In this document: positions 51,322 to 60,030 of the stretch, in pieces
How the letters are laid out: each line of letters opens with the position of its first letter
How positions within the stretch are numbered: the stretch's first letter is position 1
From: Allosphingosinicella vermicomposti
GTDB lineage: Bacteria > Pseudomonadota > Alphaproteobacteria > Sphingomonadales > Sphingomonadaceae
Assembly (NCBI RefSeq): GCF_003012815.1
Contig: NZ_PXYJ01000002.1
Span: 516,196-580,195 of the forward strand
Direction: 5' to 3'
Length of the DNA stretch: 64,000 bases
The notes under the pieces: model-generated
The model's database searches: none
Told to the model about the DNA's origin: nothing
Seen by the model: only the letters and a program-made list of their open reading frames with translations
Position numbers and translations under genes: made by a program

Positions 51322-54069
51322 TTAGAAGAATAGTTTCCGGAAGCTGAGCCGCACCGTCCGCCCCAATGGATCAAGCAGATCGGGCTGGTAGCTGACCGGT
51401 GTCTCCCCATTGGCATCCTTCACCTTAAGCCGCGCGTCGAACACATTGTCGACGTCCAGGCTGAGCCGCGACCCGCGCAGGAAGCTCCATTTCCGCACCA
51501 GCGACCTTTGTTGGCCGAGGTCGGCGAAGAAGCGCAGGCCCACCTTGGTGAAATCGGCGAATCGAAGATCTCCGGCCGACGATATTGGCGAAGCCGGATC
51601 AGCCAGCACTTCCGTGCCGCTCTGCCAATTGACGTTGAGGCGCGCGCCAAGACCGTTCTTCGATATGCCGGCCCGCGCCTCGATCGCATGGCGCGCCTGC
51701 CCGCCGCGATTGCCGGTGGCCGAGCCGTCGAGCAGGTCGAGCACCGGAATGCCCTCGCCAATCTCGATCTCATCCTTGAGGCGCCAGGTATGATAGAGCG
51801 AGAGGTTGAAGCGCCCTTCGGCGCCGCCGCCTCGTCCAAAGCCGCGTCCGCCGCCAAAACCGCCGGGTCCGCGTGGCCGCTGGCCCGCTTGAGCGCCATC
51901 GCCGCCCTGCTGCCCGCTTGCCGCCTGACGCGCATCGCGACGGGCCTGGAATTCAGCGCGGCGCGCATCGGCCGCGGCCCTTTCCGATGCCGACGGTTCG
52001 AGCGCTTCCGAGAAGTTGATGCCCCAGCGTATCTCCTGCCGGTCGGCCCGCGCAAAATTGACCGGCCGGTTGTCGATGCGAAGCAGCCGCCCCTCAGCGT
52101 CCCGGGTGAAGCGATCGGGGAAGGCTGCTTCGATCTCCGGCGTGGCGGTCGGGAAGGAGGCGATCGGGTTGCGCGTGCGGCTGTCAATGAAATCGGCCGA
52201 TACGGACAAATCTGTGTCCTTGATCGGCCGCACATTGAGGCCAAGCTTCCAGACCCGCCGGTTGTCGGACAGCAGATCGGGATTGCCGCCGTCGAGCCGC
52301 GAAATGTCGACCGTCTGGCCGGTCGTGAAATCGAACACGCGAACGTTGGGCGTCAGTGTCTCCGGATCGCCCAATTGCTGGATGGACGGCGCACCATCTT
52401 CATTGGTGTAGGATGCGATGAAGCGGACTTCGTCCACCGGCGACCAGTTGATGCCGCCCCCCCAGGCGGTAAGCAGGCCGAAATCGGAGAGTTGGTCGAA
52501 GGCGACGTTCACGTTCGCCGACAGGTTCCCGATCGCGTCGAGTACGCCCTCGCGGCGGCTGGCAATCGGAATGTCGATATTGCCCTGAACCTTGCCCTGC
52601 GCGCGATAAAGATCGCTGCCCGTCGTCTCGCCAAGCCGCGTCGAACGGCTCGACAGGTTGCGCGTTTCCGCGCCCGCCTTGAAGGTCGACGATACTTCGC
52701 CTGCCGGAAGCCGGAACAAAGGTCCGTTGGTGACGAACTCCAGGTCGGTCGTGTCGCTGTTGCTTTTCGCCCGGTCGCGGATCAACGGCCCGAAATCGGC
52801 GGAGGCGGCGTAAGGATTGAAGGCGGGGTCGCCTGCATCGAGCCGGGCCTGTGCGGCCTCCTCGTCATAGCCCCGCCCGGTCAGCGACTCGCTTTCGGAG
52901 TGATCGTAGCTGCCCGTCACTGACCAGTTCCACGGCGCTTCGCTGCCGTTCAATGAGAAGCCGACGCGGCCGCTCCAGCTATCCGATTCACGCGTCAGCG
53001 CATTATCGTCGAGATAGCGGTAAAGCAGCGCGTCTGCGGCAAAGGGCGAATAGGGGTTGCCAGCAGGCAGCGTCAGCGTGACGCCCGGGAGGCCGAGCAG
53101 ACTGGTGCCGCCACTCTTCTGAACGCGCGCATTGAGCGTCGCGGATATGTCGCCGAGCGGGCGGCTGTACGTCGCGCCAAGTTGCAGGTTGTCACCCTTG
53201 GGCAGGAGCGTGCGGAAGGGCGACGTGTCGGTCGTGCTCTCGGCATTCGCGCCCGGCACGAAATCGGCAAGCGCAGGCGCACTGGCAGAGGTCGAGCCGG
53301 GCACAGCGGCGACCGTCACACTGCTGCCGGCGGCGGCGGACAGTGCCGGATCGATCTCGCCCAACTCCAGTAGTCCCGCGACATTGCCGCCCAGGCTGAA
53401 GGGCTGCGTCGACCGGTCCAACACATCGCGTTCGCTTTCCAGCAAGGCGGTTTGCCGCTCATATTCCGCATCAAGGCTGAGGCGCGCATCGCCGCCAAGG
53501 CGCAGGTAATTGGCGTCGACCTCATATTCCCCGCGCCCGCCAGCCGTCGGCACGCCCGCTTCCACTTCGCCCGTCACGGCGCGGAAGCGTTCGCGCAGCA
53601 CGAAGTTCACCACCCGCTGGTCGGCGCGATAGCCATATTTCAGCGCCACTTCCTCAGGCAGGATTTCCACACGCTCCAATGCCTCGGGCGGGATATTGCG
53701 GATTTCCTGGAAGCCCGAGATGCGGCGGCCGTTGAGCAGGGTCACAGGCTGCCCGCCGCCGCGCCCGCGTCCGCTCTGCGTCTGGGGCGAAAGCTCTTCC
53801 AGCAATTCGGCGATATTGCCGGCGCCATAGGATCGGATATCGCGCGCATCGAGGGTCACTTCCGGGGGAATATCGCCAATCACCTGACCGCGCGGGGCGC
53901 GGCCCGTGACCACGATCGCCTCACCATCATCCTCTCCCTCGATCGCGGCTTCTGTCGCCGCACCCTCGACCTCTGCGGACGTTTGCTCGGCGGCGGGTTT
54001 CTGATCCTGGGCTAGTGCCGGGGCGGAGAGCGCGACCAGCGCGGTCATCGTTACGGATACGAACTTCAT
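51322..54069 (-). CDS. TonB-dependent outer-membrane receptor with Gly/Arg-rich insert
   Basis: 915 residues, start MKFVSVTMTALVALSAPALA (signal peptide); the frame runs far upstream but with no ribosome site. The mature N-terminus has a short acidic stretch, a TonB-box-like EAIVVTGRAP, then a plug domain (RDIRSYGAGNIAELLEELSPQTQSGRGRGGGQPVTLLNGRRISGFQEI). The rest is a long beta-barrel ending LSFRKLFF with terminal Phe. At about residues 760-810 there is a Gly/Arg/Gln-rich block (GFGGGRGFGRGGGAEGRF) after a charged helix. Such inserts occur in this sphingomonad subgroup. Substrate unknown; no iron or carbohydrate gene lies next to it. Confidence 0.9.
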   Translation of the reverse strand: MKFVSVTMTALVALSAPALAQDQKPAAEQTSAEVEGAATEAAIEGEDDGEAIVVTGRAPRGQVIGDIPPEVTLDARDIRSYGAGNIAELLEELSPQTQSGRGRGGGQPVTLLNGRRISGFQEIRNIPPEALERVEILPEEVALKYGYRADQRVVNFVLRERFRAVTGEVEAGVPTAGGRGEYEVDANYLRLGGDARLSLDAEYERQTALLESERDVLDRSTQPFSLGGNVAGLLELGEIDPALSAAAGSSVTVAAVPGSTSASAPALADFVPGANAESTTDTSPFRTLLPKGDNLQLGATYSRPLGDISATLNARVQKSGGTSLLGLPGVTLTLPAGNPYSPFAADALLYRYLDDNALTRESDSWSGRVGFSLNGSEAPWNWSVTGSYDHSESESLTGRGYDEEAAQARLDAGDPAFNPYAASADFGPLIRDRAKSNSDTTDLEFVTNGPLFRLPAGEVSSTFKAGAETRNLSSRSTRLGETTGSDLYRAQGKVQGNIDIPIASRREGVLDAIGNLSANVNVAFDQLSDFGLLTAWGGGINWSPVDEVRFIASYTNEDGAPSIQQLGDPETLTPNVRVFDFTTGQTVDISRLDGGNPDLLSDNRRVWKLGLNVRPIKDTDLSVSADFIDSRTRNPIASFPTATPEIEAAFPDRFTRDAEGRLLRIDNRPVNFARADRQEIRWGINFSEALEPSASERAAADARRAEFQARRDARQAASGQQGGDGAQAGQRPRGPGGFGGGRGFGRGGGAEGRFNLSLYHTWRLKDEIEIGEGIPVLDLLDGSATGNRGGQARHAIEARAGISKNGLGARLNVNWQSGTEVLADPASPISSAGDLRFADFTKVGLRFFADLGQQRSLVRKWSFLRGSRLSLDVDNVFDARLKVKDANGETPVSYQPDLLDPLGRTVRLSFRKLFF

Positions 54070-54195
54070 GGGGAGCCCCTGACAAATCGAGGATGTCCGG
54101 TCGATGAACAGCTGTCTCACCGCCAGATAAGCCGAATGTAACCGCAATGCGCTGACCGGGTTCCGCGATGGGGCCGATAGCGATAGAGAGGGATT

Positions 54196-54942
54196 ATGGA
54201 CGACCTTCCCCCGCCCATGCCGGCCGCGACCCTTATCCTTATGAAGGAAATCCCGGGACAGGCGCCACATGTCCTGTTCATGGAGCGCGCCGCGACCATG
54301 GCCTTTGCAGCCGGAGCGCTCGTCTTCCCCGGCGGGCGGGTGGACGAGGACGACCAACTGCTCGCCCACCGCCTCGCGCCTGAGCTGGACCATACCGCCG
54401 GCCGCATCGCCGCGATCCGCGAAACGATCGAGGAGACGGGGTTGGTCGCGGGGGTGAAGGGAGTTGAGGAGGCGTCCGCGATCCGGGCTGCGCTTCAGGG
54501 CGGAATGCTCTTTTCTCAAGCCATCGAACGTTTCGGCCTCTCCTTCGATCTGACCGCACTGACGCCGTTCGCGCGCTGGTGCCCCAATTTCAAGGAAACA
54601 CGGCGCTTCGACACGCTCTTCTTCCTTGCCAAAGCGCCGGAGGCGAGCATTGCGACGGCGGACAGGAATGAGGCCGTCCGCACGTTCTGGGCCTCCGCAC
54701 AGGCCGTCCTCGACGATGCCGATGCGGGGCGCGCGCACATCATCTTTCCAACGCGCCGCAATCTTGAACGACTGGCTCGCTTCGCCTCAATCGCGGAGGC
54801 GCGCGACGATGCCCTTCGCCACCCCGTCCAGAAGGTGACGCCGTGGATCGAGGAACGCGATGGTCGCCCGCACCTCTGCATCCCGGACGGCATTGGATAT
54901 CCAGTCACGGCCGAACCGATGGAAACCGCGCGGCGCGGATAG
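54196..54942 (+). CDS. NUDIX hydrolase
   Basis: 248 residues. The NUDIX box is GRVDEDDQLLAH... RIAAIRETIEETGLV, with the GX5EX7REUXEEXGU spacing met only loosely at the left part because of an extended loop. N-terminal AATLILMKEIPGQAPHVLFMERAATMAFAAGALVFPGGRVD matches NUDIX proteins related to coenzyme A pyrophosphatase. It hydrolyses a nucleoside diphosphate linked to another moiety; substrate not determined. Diverges from the TonB-receptor gene. Confidence 0.88.
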   Translation: MDDLPPPMPAATLILMKEIPGQAPHVLFMERAATMAFAAGALVFPGGRVDEDDQLLAHRLAPELDHTAGRIAAIRETIEETGLVAGVKGVEEASAIRAALQGGMLFSQAIERFGLSFDLTALTPFARWCPNFKETRRFDTLFFLAKAPEASIATADRNEAVRTFWASAQAVLDDADAGRAHIIFPTRRNLERLARFASIAEARDDALRHPVQKVTPWIEERDGRPHLCIPDGIGYPVTAEPMETARRG

Positions 54943-54952
54943 CCCTCCACAA

Positions 54953-55027
54953 CCGCTAGCCCTGAGCCTGTCGAAGGGCGTGGGCAACGCTCGATTCACA
55001 CGGGCTTCGACAGGCTCGCCCTAGCGG
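54953..55027. repeat. Palindromic repeat family E, copy 4
   Basis: CCGCTAGCCCTGAGCCTGTC and GGCTTCGACAGGCTCGCCCTAGCGG. Starts 10 bases after the NUDIX stop; 45 bases later the extensin-like gene starts. Confidence 0.9.
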
Positions 55028-55072
55028 TGTTGGGGGCATGCAACCGATGTAAATCTCGAACGTCCACCGCCC

Positions 55073-55792
55073 ATGCGCCTCTTGTCGATCATCCGGGCCT
55101 CACTCATCCTGATCCTGTTCGCGGGCGGTGGCTTCCTCCTTTACGGCTATTTCCGCAGCCATCCGGAGGATCTCCCTTGGACGCCGCTTGATCTCTCGCA
55201 ACCGGTTGGGACGTTCACGGGGCGCAAGCTTGCCGGTCTTAACGACTTTCAGACCTGCCGCGCTTTGCTGAACCGTGCAGGCGTACGCTTCACCGCCTTG
55301 CCGCCCCGCGCCGCCGGCTCGCAATGCGGCTATGACGATGCAGTGCGCCTGCTGCCTGAGCGCGCACTCGCTATCGGCTACCGGCCGGAAGGCCTTGCCA
55401 CCTCGTGCCGCGTCGCCGCGACTATCGCCCTGTGGGAATGGCATGTCGTTCAGCCTGCCGCGCAGCGTCATTTCGGTCGGTCGGTGACGGCGATCGACCA
55501 TTTGGGCAGCTATAATTGCCGGCGGATCGGCGGAGGCGGGGCATGGAGTGAGCATGCCACCGCCAATGCGGTCGACATCGCTGCCTTTCGCCTTGAGGGT
55601 GGCCGCTGCATCTCGATCCTTTCCGATTGGGATGGCGACCCGGCGGAACAAGCCTTCCTGCGCGATGTCCGCGATGGCGCCGGCGACCTGTTCGCCACCG
55701 TCCTCTCGCCCGATTACAATGCGGCGCACCGCGACCACCTGCATTTCGATCAGGCGGATCGTGGTCGCATGGGCTGGCGGGGATGCCGTTAG
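55073..55792 (+). CDS. Extensin-like family protein
   Basis: 239 residues with an N-terminal membrane anchor (about 8-27, ASLILILFAGGGFLLYGYF). The extensin-like C-terminal domain has CGYDDAVRLLP, TSCRVAATIALWEW and the catalytic-looking WSEHATANAVDIAAF and AHRDHLHFDQ motifs, related to zinc D-Ala-D-Ala carboxypeptidases (HxxxxxxxD and HxH). It may act on or bind peptidoglycan. Start MRLLSIIRAS. It converges with the SWIB gene. Confidence 0.88.
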   Translation: MRLLSIIRASLILILFAGGGFLLYGYFRSHPEDLPWTPLDLSQPVGTFTGRKLAGLNDFQTCRALLNRAGVRFTALPPRAAGSQCGYDDAVRLLPERALAIGYRPEGLATSCRVAATIALWEWHVVQPAAQRHFGRSVTAIDHLGSYNCRRIGGGGAWSEHATANAVDIAAFRLEGGRCISILSDWDGDPAEQAFLRDVRDGAGDLFATVLSPDYNAAHRDHLHFDQADRGRMGWRGCR

Positions 55793-55805
55793 GATCGCGA
55801 CCTCG

Positions 55806-55890
55806 TCATCGCGAGGAGCGGAGCGACGAAGCGATCCATCCTGCGGTCAAATCCCGAGCCTCTGGATTGCTTCGCTGCGCTCGCAATGAC
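55806..55890. repeat. Palindromic repeat family A, copy 6
   Basis: TCATCGCGAG and CTCGCAATGA; inner GCGATCCA and TCTGGATTGC. It starts 14 bases after the extensin-like stop codon and is followed by the terminator of the convergent SWIB gene. Confidence 0.9.
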
Positions 55891-55895
55891 GAACC

Positions 55896-55935
55896 CAAAG
55901 AAAAGGGCCCGGAAGGTATTTACCTTCCAGGCCCT
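55896..55935 (-). terminator. Rho-independent terminator of the SWIB gene
   Basis: On the minus strand AGGGCCTGGAAGGT and ACCTTCCGGGCCCT form a stem with one bulge and an AAAT loop, followed by TTTTCTTT. It is 27 bases beyond the SWIB stop codon, and is the clearest terminator of the window. Confidence 0.85.
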
Positions 55936-55961
55936 GTTTCGTCCCTTTTGGAACTCTGAAC

Positions 55962-56228
55962 TTAGCTCAGGTGGTTCGACAGGTGCTTGTTCATTTCGAA
56001 CATCGTCACCTTGTCCTTGCCGCCAAAGATCGGCTTCAGCTTCGCGTCGGCGATGATTTCGCGCTTGTTTTCCGGGTTCTGGAGGTTGTTCTTCTTGATG
56101 TATTCCCACATCTTGGAAACAACGCCAGCGCGCGTGATTTCACCCGAGCCGGTGATCGCCGCCAGATCGGCGGACGGCTTGACCGGACGCTGAAGCGCGT
56201 TGTTGCCCGAATTATTCCCTTTTGCCAT
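55962..56228 (-). CDS. SWIB/MDM2 domain protein
   Basis: 88 residues, start MAKGNNSGNNALQRPVKPS. Almost the whole protein is the SWIB fold: PSADLAAITGSGEITRAGVVSKMWEYIKKNNLQNPENKREIIADAKLKPIFGGKDKVTMFEMNKHLSNHL. In eukaryotes this domain sits in chromatin-remodelling complexes; in bacteria (Chlamydia, alphaproteobacteria) it stands alone or fused to topoisomerase I. Role unknown. A strong terminator follows, and AGGAGG with spacing of seven precedes the start, so expression is probably high. Confidence 0.92.
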   Translation of the reverse strand: MAKGNNSGNNALQRPVKPSADLAAITGSGEITRAGVVSKMWEYIKKNNLQNPENKREIIADAKLKPIFGGKDKVTMFEMNKHLSNHLS

Positions 56229-56326
56229 GTAAGCCCTCCTAGTGAACTGCCCTTGATAGAGCGCAAACCCGTCTTCTTTGCAATAAGCTCTTTTTATCTT
56301 CCCGCCAAATTGGTGCGGAGAGGCAT

Positions 56327-57145
56327 TCAGTAGATACCGAACGGCACCACCTTGTTACCCACGTCATGGCCGATATCCGCGCGGCCAAGATACGGAATTG
56401 TCGTCCTTTCGCACCAGAAACGAGCTGTCTCTTCTTCAGTTTCACCGAAGTCGGGATCGTTTTCCGGAACATCGCTCACTCGGCCCAGCCTGATGCCTGC
56501 CACACGGGCGATCCCCGGGTTGCCGGTGAGGTGGAACAGTGCGCGATCCGTGCGATAGAGATATTCGGATACCTCCTCCAGCATCAACACGTGGCCCGAA
56601 AGATCGGGCTCGAGCGCGGTGCCGAGGAGCTGGCTTAGCACTGTGATGTTGAAGGCGGCATAAGCGGTACCGGGCATGAGGCTCGGCTCCAGCGCCGCCG
56701 GATCGCCTCTTGCCAGCCAGTCGAGCGCGCGGTGGATCGCAGCCTCCCCGCCTTCGCGCTTCATGTCCCCCACCACCGGCCCGTGGGCGAGGCGTGGAAA
56801 GCCAGCCTTGTAGAGCCCGGCGAGCATGAAACCCGCGTCGCTATAGCCGAGATAGGCCTTGTCGCGCGCCGTAGGCCCGAGCGCCGCGACCACCGCTTCC
56901 ACGATCCGGCAGGAGCCGTAGCCGCCGCGCGCGAACCACAGGGCGTCGAAAGCGGGATCGTTGGCGACCGCGACAAATGCCTCCGCCCGCTCCCGGTCCG
57001 CGCCCGCGAAATGATTGTGGGTGGAGAAGCATTGCGGGTGGAAGACGAGCTCCACGTCCGGATGGCTTGCCGCGGCCAATGCCGTGACGCGATCCGCCAC
57101 GGCGCGGTCCAGCGGTGCGCTTGGCGCGACGATTCCGATCCTCAT
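56327..57145 (-). CDS. ldcA: S66 family LD-carboxypeptidase
   Basis: 272 residues, start MRIGIVAPSAPLDR preceded by GGAGACGGGG; the frame to the left (MARVMPQPYWV) is not needed. The Ser nucleophile lies in WFARGGYGSCRIVEAV, and a Glu/His pair further on (LEEVSEYLYRTDRALFHL, PVVGDMKREGG) completes the S66 triad as far as I can see. It removes the terminal D-Ala from the murein tetrapeptide for recycling. Divergently paired with the Mpl-like ligase, 49 bases between starts. Confidence 0.9.
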   Translation of the reverse strand: MRIGIVAPSAPLDRAVADRVTALAAASHPDVELVFHPQCFSTHNHFAGADRERAEAFVAVANDPAFDALWFARGGYGSCRIVEAVVAALGPTARDKAYLGYSDAGFMLAGLYKAGFPRLAHGPVVGDMKREGGEAAIHRALDWLARGDPAALEPSLMPGTAYAAFNITVLSQLLGTALEPDLSGHVLMLEEVSEYLYRTDRALFHLTGNPGIARVAGIRLGRVSDVPENDPDFGETEEETARFWCERTTIPYLGRADIGHDVGNKVVPFGIY

Positions 57146-57194
57146 CCCCGTCTCCGCATTTGTAATGACGTGCCTGACCCAATAGGGCTGAGGC

Positions 57195-58592
57195 ATGACT
57201 CGCGCCAAATCCTATTTCTTCTGCGGCATTGGCGGCAGCGGCATGCTGCCCCTTGCGATGATCGTCCACGCCCGGGGCCATCAGGTGGCGGGATCGGACC
57301 GATCGCTCGACCAGGGCCGGATCGGCGCCAAGTTCCGCTTCCTCGAAGACCAGGGCATCCCCCTCTTCCCGCAGGACGGCAGCGGCGTGACGAGCGCGGA
57401 CCAGATCCTCGTTACTTCCGCCGCGATCGAGGAAAATGTGCCCGATGTCGTCGCAGCCCGCGAGGTTGGCGCCGCCCGCATCACCCGCCCGCAACTGCTC
57501 GCCCAACTCTTCAACGAGGCGGAGACCGGCATCGCGGTCGGCGGCACGAGCGGCAAGTCGACCGTCACCGGCATGATCGGCTGGATCCTCCACGCCGTGG
57601 GCCGCGACCCCACCGTGATGAACGGCGCGGTCATGAAGAATTTCGCGACGCCCGACGCCCCCTTCGCCAGCGCGCTTGCGGGGCAAGGCGGTGCCTTCGT
57701 CAGCGAAGTGGACGAAAGCGACGGATCGATCGCGCTTTACCGGCCCAATGTCGCGGTGCTGACCAACATCACGCTCGACCACAAATCGATGGAGGAATTG
57801 CGCAGCCTGTTCCTGGGCTTCCTCGCCGCTACAGGCACCGCCGTCCTCAACCGCGACGATCCGGAAACGACGGAGCTCGCCGCTGCGCTTCCTGACGAAA
57901 AGGTGCTGACCTACAGCCTCACCGAAGCAGGCGCGGACCTCTATGCGACGAACATTCGCGAGGCGCCGCTCGCCATCTCCTTTGACGTCACTCTCAACGA
58001 AACCCGCGAGACGGTGCATGTCGCATTGCAGGTGCCCGGACGGCATAACGCGTCGAACGCGCTTGCCGCCATGGCCGCGGTCTATGCGGCGGGGGAGACG
58101 CTGTCTGATATCGCTCATGCTTTGTCCGGTTTTCAGGGCCTCAAACGCCGCTTCGACATTGTCGGCACGAAGAACGAAGTCAGTGTGATCGACGATTTCG
58201 GGCACAATCCCGACAAGATCGCCGCGACGCTCGCCACCCTCCACGCCTTCCCGGGTCGCCTCCTCCTCCTCTTCCAGCCGCATGGTTATGGCCCCTTGAA
58301 AGTGATGGGCGACGCGCTGATCGAGACGTTCTCCACCGCGATGAAGCCAAGCGACCTGCTCGTCATGCCCGACCCCGTCTATTTCGGCGGCACCGTGGAC
58401 CGGAGCGTCGGCAGCGCCGAGATCGTCGCAGGCATCAATGCCAGGGGCGGCAAGGCCGAACATGTGGCGGACCGCGCGGAGGCTGGACGGCGGCTTGCCG
58501 CGCTCGCCAAACCCGGCGACCGCATTGTCGTGATGGGCGCGCGGGACGACACGCTTCCCGCTTTTGCCGCCGACATACTCGCCAGCCTCTAG
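57195..58592 (+). CDS. mpl: Mpl-like murein peptide ligase (Mur ligase family)
   Basis: 465 residues. N-terminal MurC/Mpl-type Rossmann motif FFCGIGGSGMLPLAMI, P-loop VGGTSGKSTVTGMI (about 113-125), VLTNITLDHKSMEEL and the C-terminal DDFGHNPDKIAATL, with VPGRHNASNALAAMAA before it. Mpl attaches the recycled tripeptide L-Ala-gamma-D-Glu-mDap to UDP-MurNAc; MurC attaches L-Ala. The close pairing with an LD-carboxypeptidase, whose product is the tripeptide, favours Mpl over a second MurC. Substrate is inferred, not shown. Confidence 0.85.
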   Translation: MTRAKSYFFCGIGGSGMLPLAMIVHARGHQVAGSDRSLDQGRIGAKFRFLEDQGIPLFPQDGSGVTSADQILVTSAAIEENVPDVVAAREVGAARITRPQLLAQLFNEAETGIAVGGTSGKSTVTGMIGWILHAVGRDPTVMNGAVMKNFATPDAPFASALAGQGGAFVSEVDESDGSIALYRPNVAVLTNITLDHKSMEELRSLFLGFLAATGTAVLNRDDPETTELAAALPDEKVLTYSLTEAGADLYATNIREAPLAISFDVTLNETRETVHVALQVPGRHNASNALAAMAAVYAAGETLSDIAHALSGFQGLKRRFDIVGTKNEVSVIDDFGHNPDKIAATLATLHAFPGRLLLLFQPHGYGPLKVMGDALIETFSTAMKPSDLLVMPDPVYFGGTVDRSVGSAEIVAGINARGGKAEHVADRAEAGRRLAALAKPGDRIVVMGARDDTLPAFAADILASL

Positions 58593-58595
58593 TCC

Positions 58596-59534
58596 ATGAC
58601 ACCCTTGGACTCGGGCCAGCAGGCCCTGCTCGAATTGCTGGAAGCACTGAAGAGTGGCTGCTACCAGTTCGTCACGGTTACGCCGGAAAGCCACAAACGC
58701 GTTCTGGCCCGTGAGCCCGGCCGGACAGCGGAGACCGTGCGGGACGTCTTTGGCTGGAGCCTGCCCTTCCGTCCGGATGGTCTGGACGCTCGCCTGATCG
58801 CGCTGCTCCGGGCGGCAGAGGCTCTGGAGGCACTGGAAGGCGGCTTGTTCAAAAGCCGGGTCAGGGTGTCGAGCCTTGATGATCTGCTTTTCCTTCATTC
58901 CGCCTACCCCACCGAGGATGAAGATGCGGTGTTCTTCGGGCCGGACAGCTACCGCTTTGCCGCCTTCCTCGCCGATACCCTGGAGGAGGTTGGCTCCGGC
59001 ACCCTCGTCGACATTGGCGCCGGGTCGGGGGTCGGCGGGGTCGTGGTCGCGCGGCATCGCGGGCAGATCACACCGATCCTGACCGATATCAACCGCCGGG
59101 CACTGCGGCTCGCGGCGGTCAATGCGCGCTTTGCCGGGGTGGAGCCGATCCTGTGCGAAGGGAGCGGCCTCGATGGCGTCAAGCGGCCGTTCGACATCGC
59201 GATCACCAACCCGCCCTTCATCATCGATCCCCACAATCGCGCCTATCGCGACGGCGGGGACATGCACGGCGCGCGGCTTTCGTTCGACTGGACACTCGCC
59301 GCGGCGCGGGCGGTGAACCCGGGCGGACATGTCCTGCTCTACACCGGCAGCGCGATCGTCGGAGGACGCGATGCCCTGCGTGAGGCGCTGGAAGAGGCGC
59401 TGCCCGCTTTTGGCTGCACGCTCCGCTACCGCGAGCTCGATCCCGACATATTCGGGGAGGAATTGAGCCTCCCCGAATATGCCGATGTCGAGCGGATTGC
59501 CGCCGTCGGCGCGGTGATCGCGAAGGCCGCTTAG
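58596..59534 (+). CDS. SAM-dependent methyltransferase with NPPF motif
   Basis: 312 residues, start MTPLDSGQQALLELLEAL three bases after mpl. The N-terminal 100 residues are helical; the Rossmann domain has LVDIGAGSGVGGVVVARHRG and the catalytic AITNPPFIIDPHNRAYRDGG (NPPF). Motif and layout resemble PrmB/HemK-type and RlmG/RsmC-type N- or amino-methyltransferases acting on protein glutamine or on RNA/DNA. The real target cannot be read. It overlaps by four bases with the converging OsmC gene. Confidence 0.86.
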   Translation: MTPLDSGQQALLELLEALKSGCYQFVTVTPESHKRVLAREPGRTAETVRDVFGWSLPFRPDGLDARLIALLRAAEALEALEGGLFKSRVRVSSLDDLLFLHSAYPTEDEDAVFFGPDSYRFAAFLADTLEEVGSGTLVDIGAGSGVGGVVVARHRGQITPILTDINRRALRLAAVNARFAGVEPILCEGSGLDGVKRPFDIAITNPPFIIDPHNRAYRDGGDMHGARLSFDWTLAAARAVNPGGHVLLYTGSAIVGGRDALREALEEALPAFGCTLRYRELDPDIFGEELSLPEYADVERIAAVGAVIAKAA

Positions 59535-59965
59535 CCTTCGCCGTTCAGGCGATGCTCCAGCGTGATTTCGGCGTTCAGGAGCTTCGAGATCGGGCAATTG
59601 GCCTTGGCACCCGCGGCGAGTTCCGCGAACTGATCGGGTGAGATGCCGTCCACCTTCGCTTCGAGGGTGAGGTCGGAACGGCTGACCTTGAAGCCATCCC
59701 CTTCCTTGTCGAGCGTCACCTTCGCGGTGGTTTCGAGCGTGCCATCCGCATAGCCCGCCTTGGCGAGCGCGAAGGACAAGGCCATGGTGAAACAGGAGGC
59801 ATGGGCGGCCGCGATCAGTTCCTCGGGATTGGTGCCCTTCCCATCCTCAAACCGCGTGTTGAAGCCATATTGCTGCTCTTCCAAGACGCCGGACTGGGTG
59901 GAGACATGCCCCTTCCCTTCCTTGCCGAAACCTTCGTAGCGGGCCGATGCGGTGCGGGTAATCAT
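59531..59965 (-). CDS. osmC: OsmC family peroxiredoxin-like protein
   Basis: 144 residues, start MITRTASARYEGFGKEG. The two redox Cys are in AAHASCFTMALS and KANCPISKLLNAE, as in OsmC/Ohr hydroperoxide reductases. The NPEELIAAAHA segment favours OsmC over Ohr. It detoxifies organic hydroperoxides, with dihydrolipoyl-type reductants in homologues. Converges with the methyltransferase gene with overlapping stop codons. Confidence 0.93.
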   Translation of the reverse strand: MITRTASARYEGFGKEGKGHVSTQSGVLEEQQYGFNTRFEDGKGTNPEELIAAAHASCFTMALSFALAKAGYADGTLETTAKVTLDKEGDGFKVSRSDLTLEAKVDGISPDQFAELAAGAKANCPISKLLNAEITLEHRLNGEG

Positions 59966-60030
59966 GGCACTCTCCTGTCGCGTGAATGATCCGCCGGATA
60001 TGGGCCTATGGGCCGCGATTTACAGCCTCA

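Noticed and set aside
56841..59597. A very long open frame (about 918 codons) on the minus strand opposite mpl and the methyltransferase
   Set aside because: It is antisense to two well-supported genes on the plus strand and its translation is Arg/Ala/Gly-rich without motifs; long antisense frames are expected in high-GC DNA.
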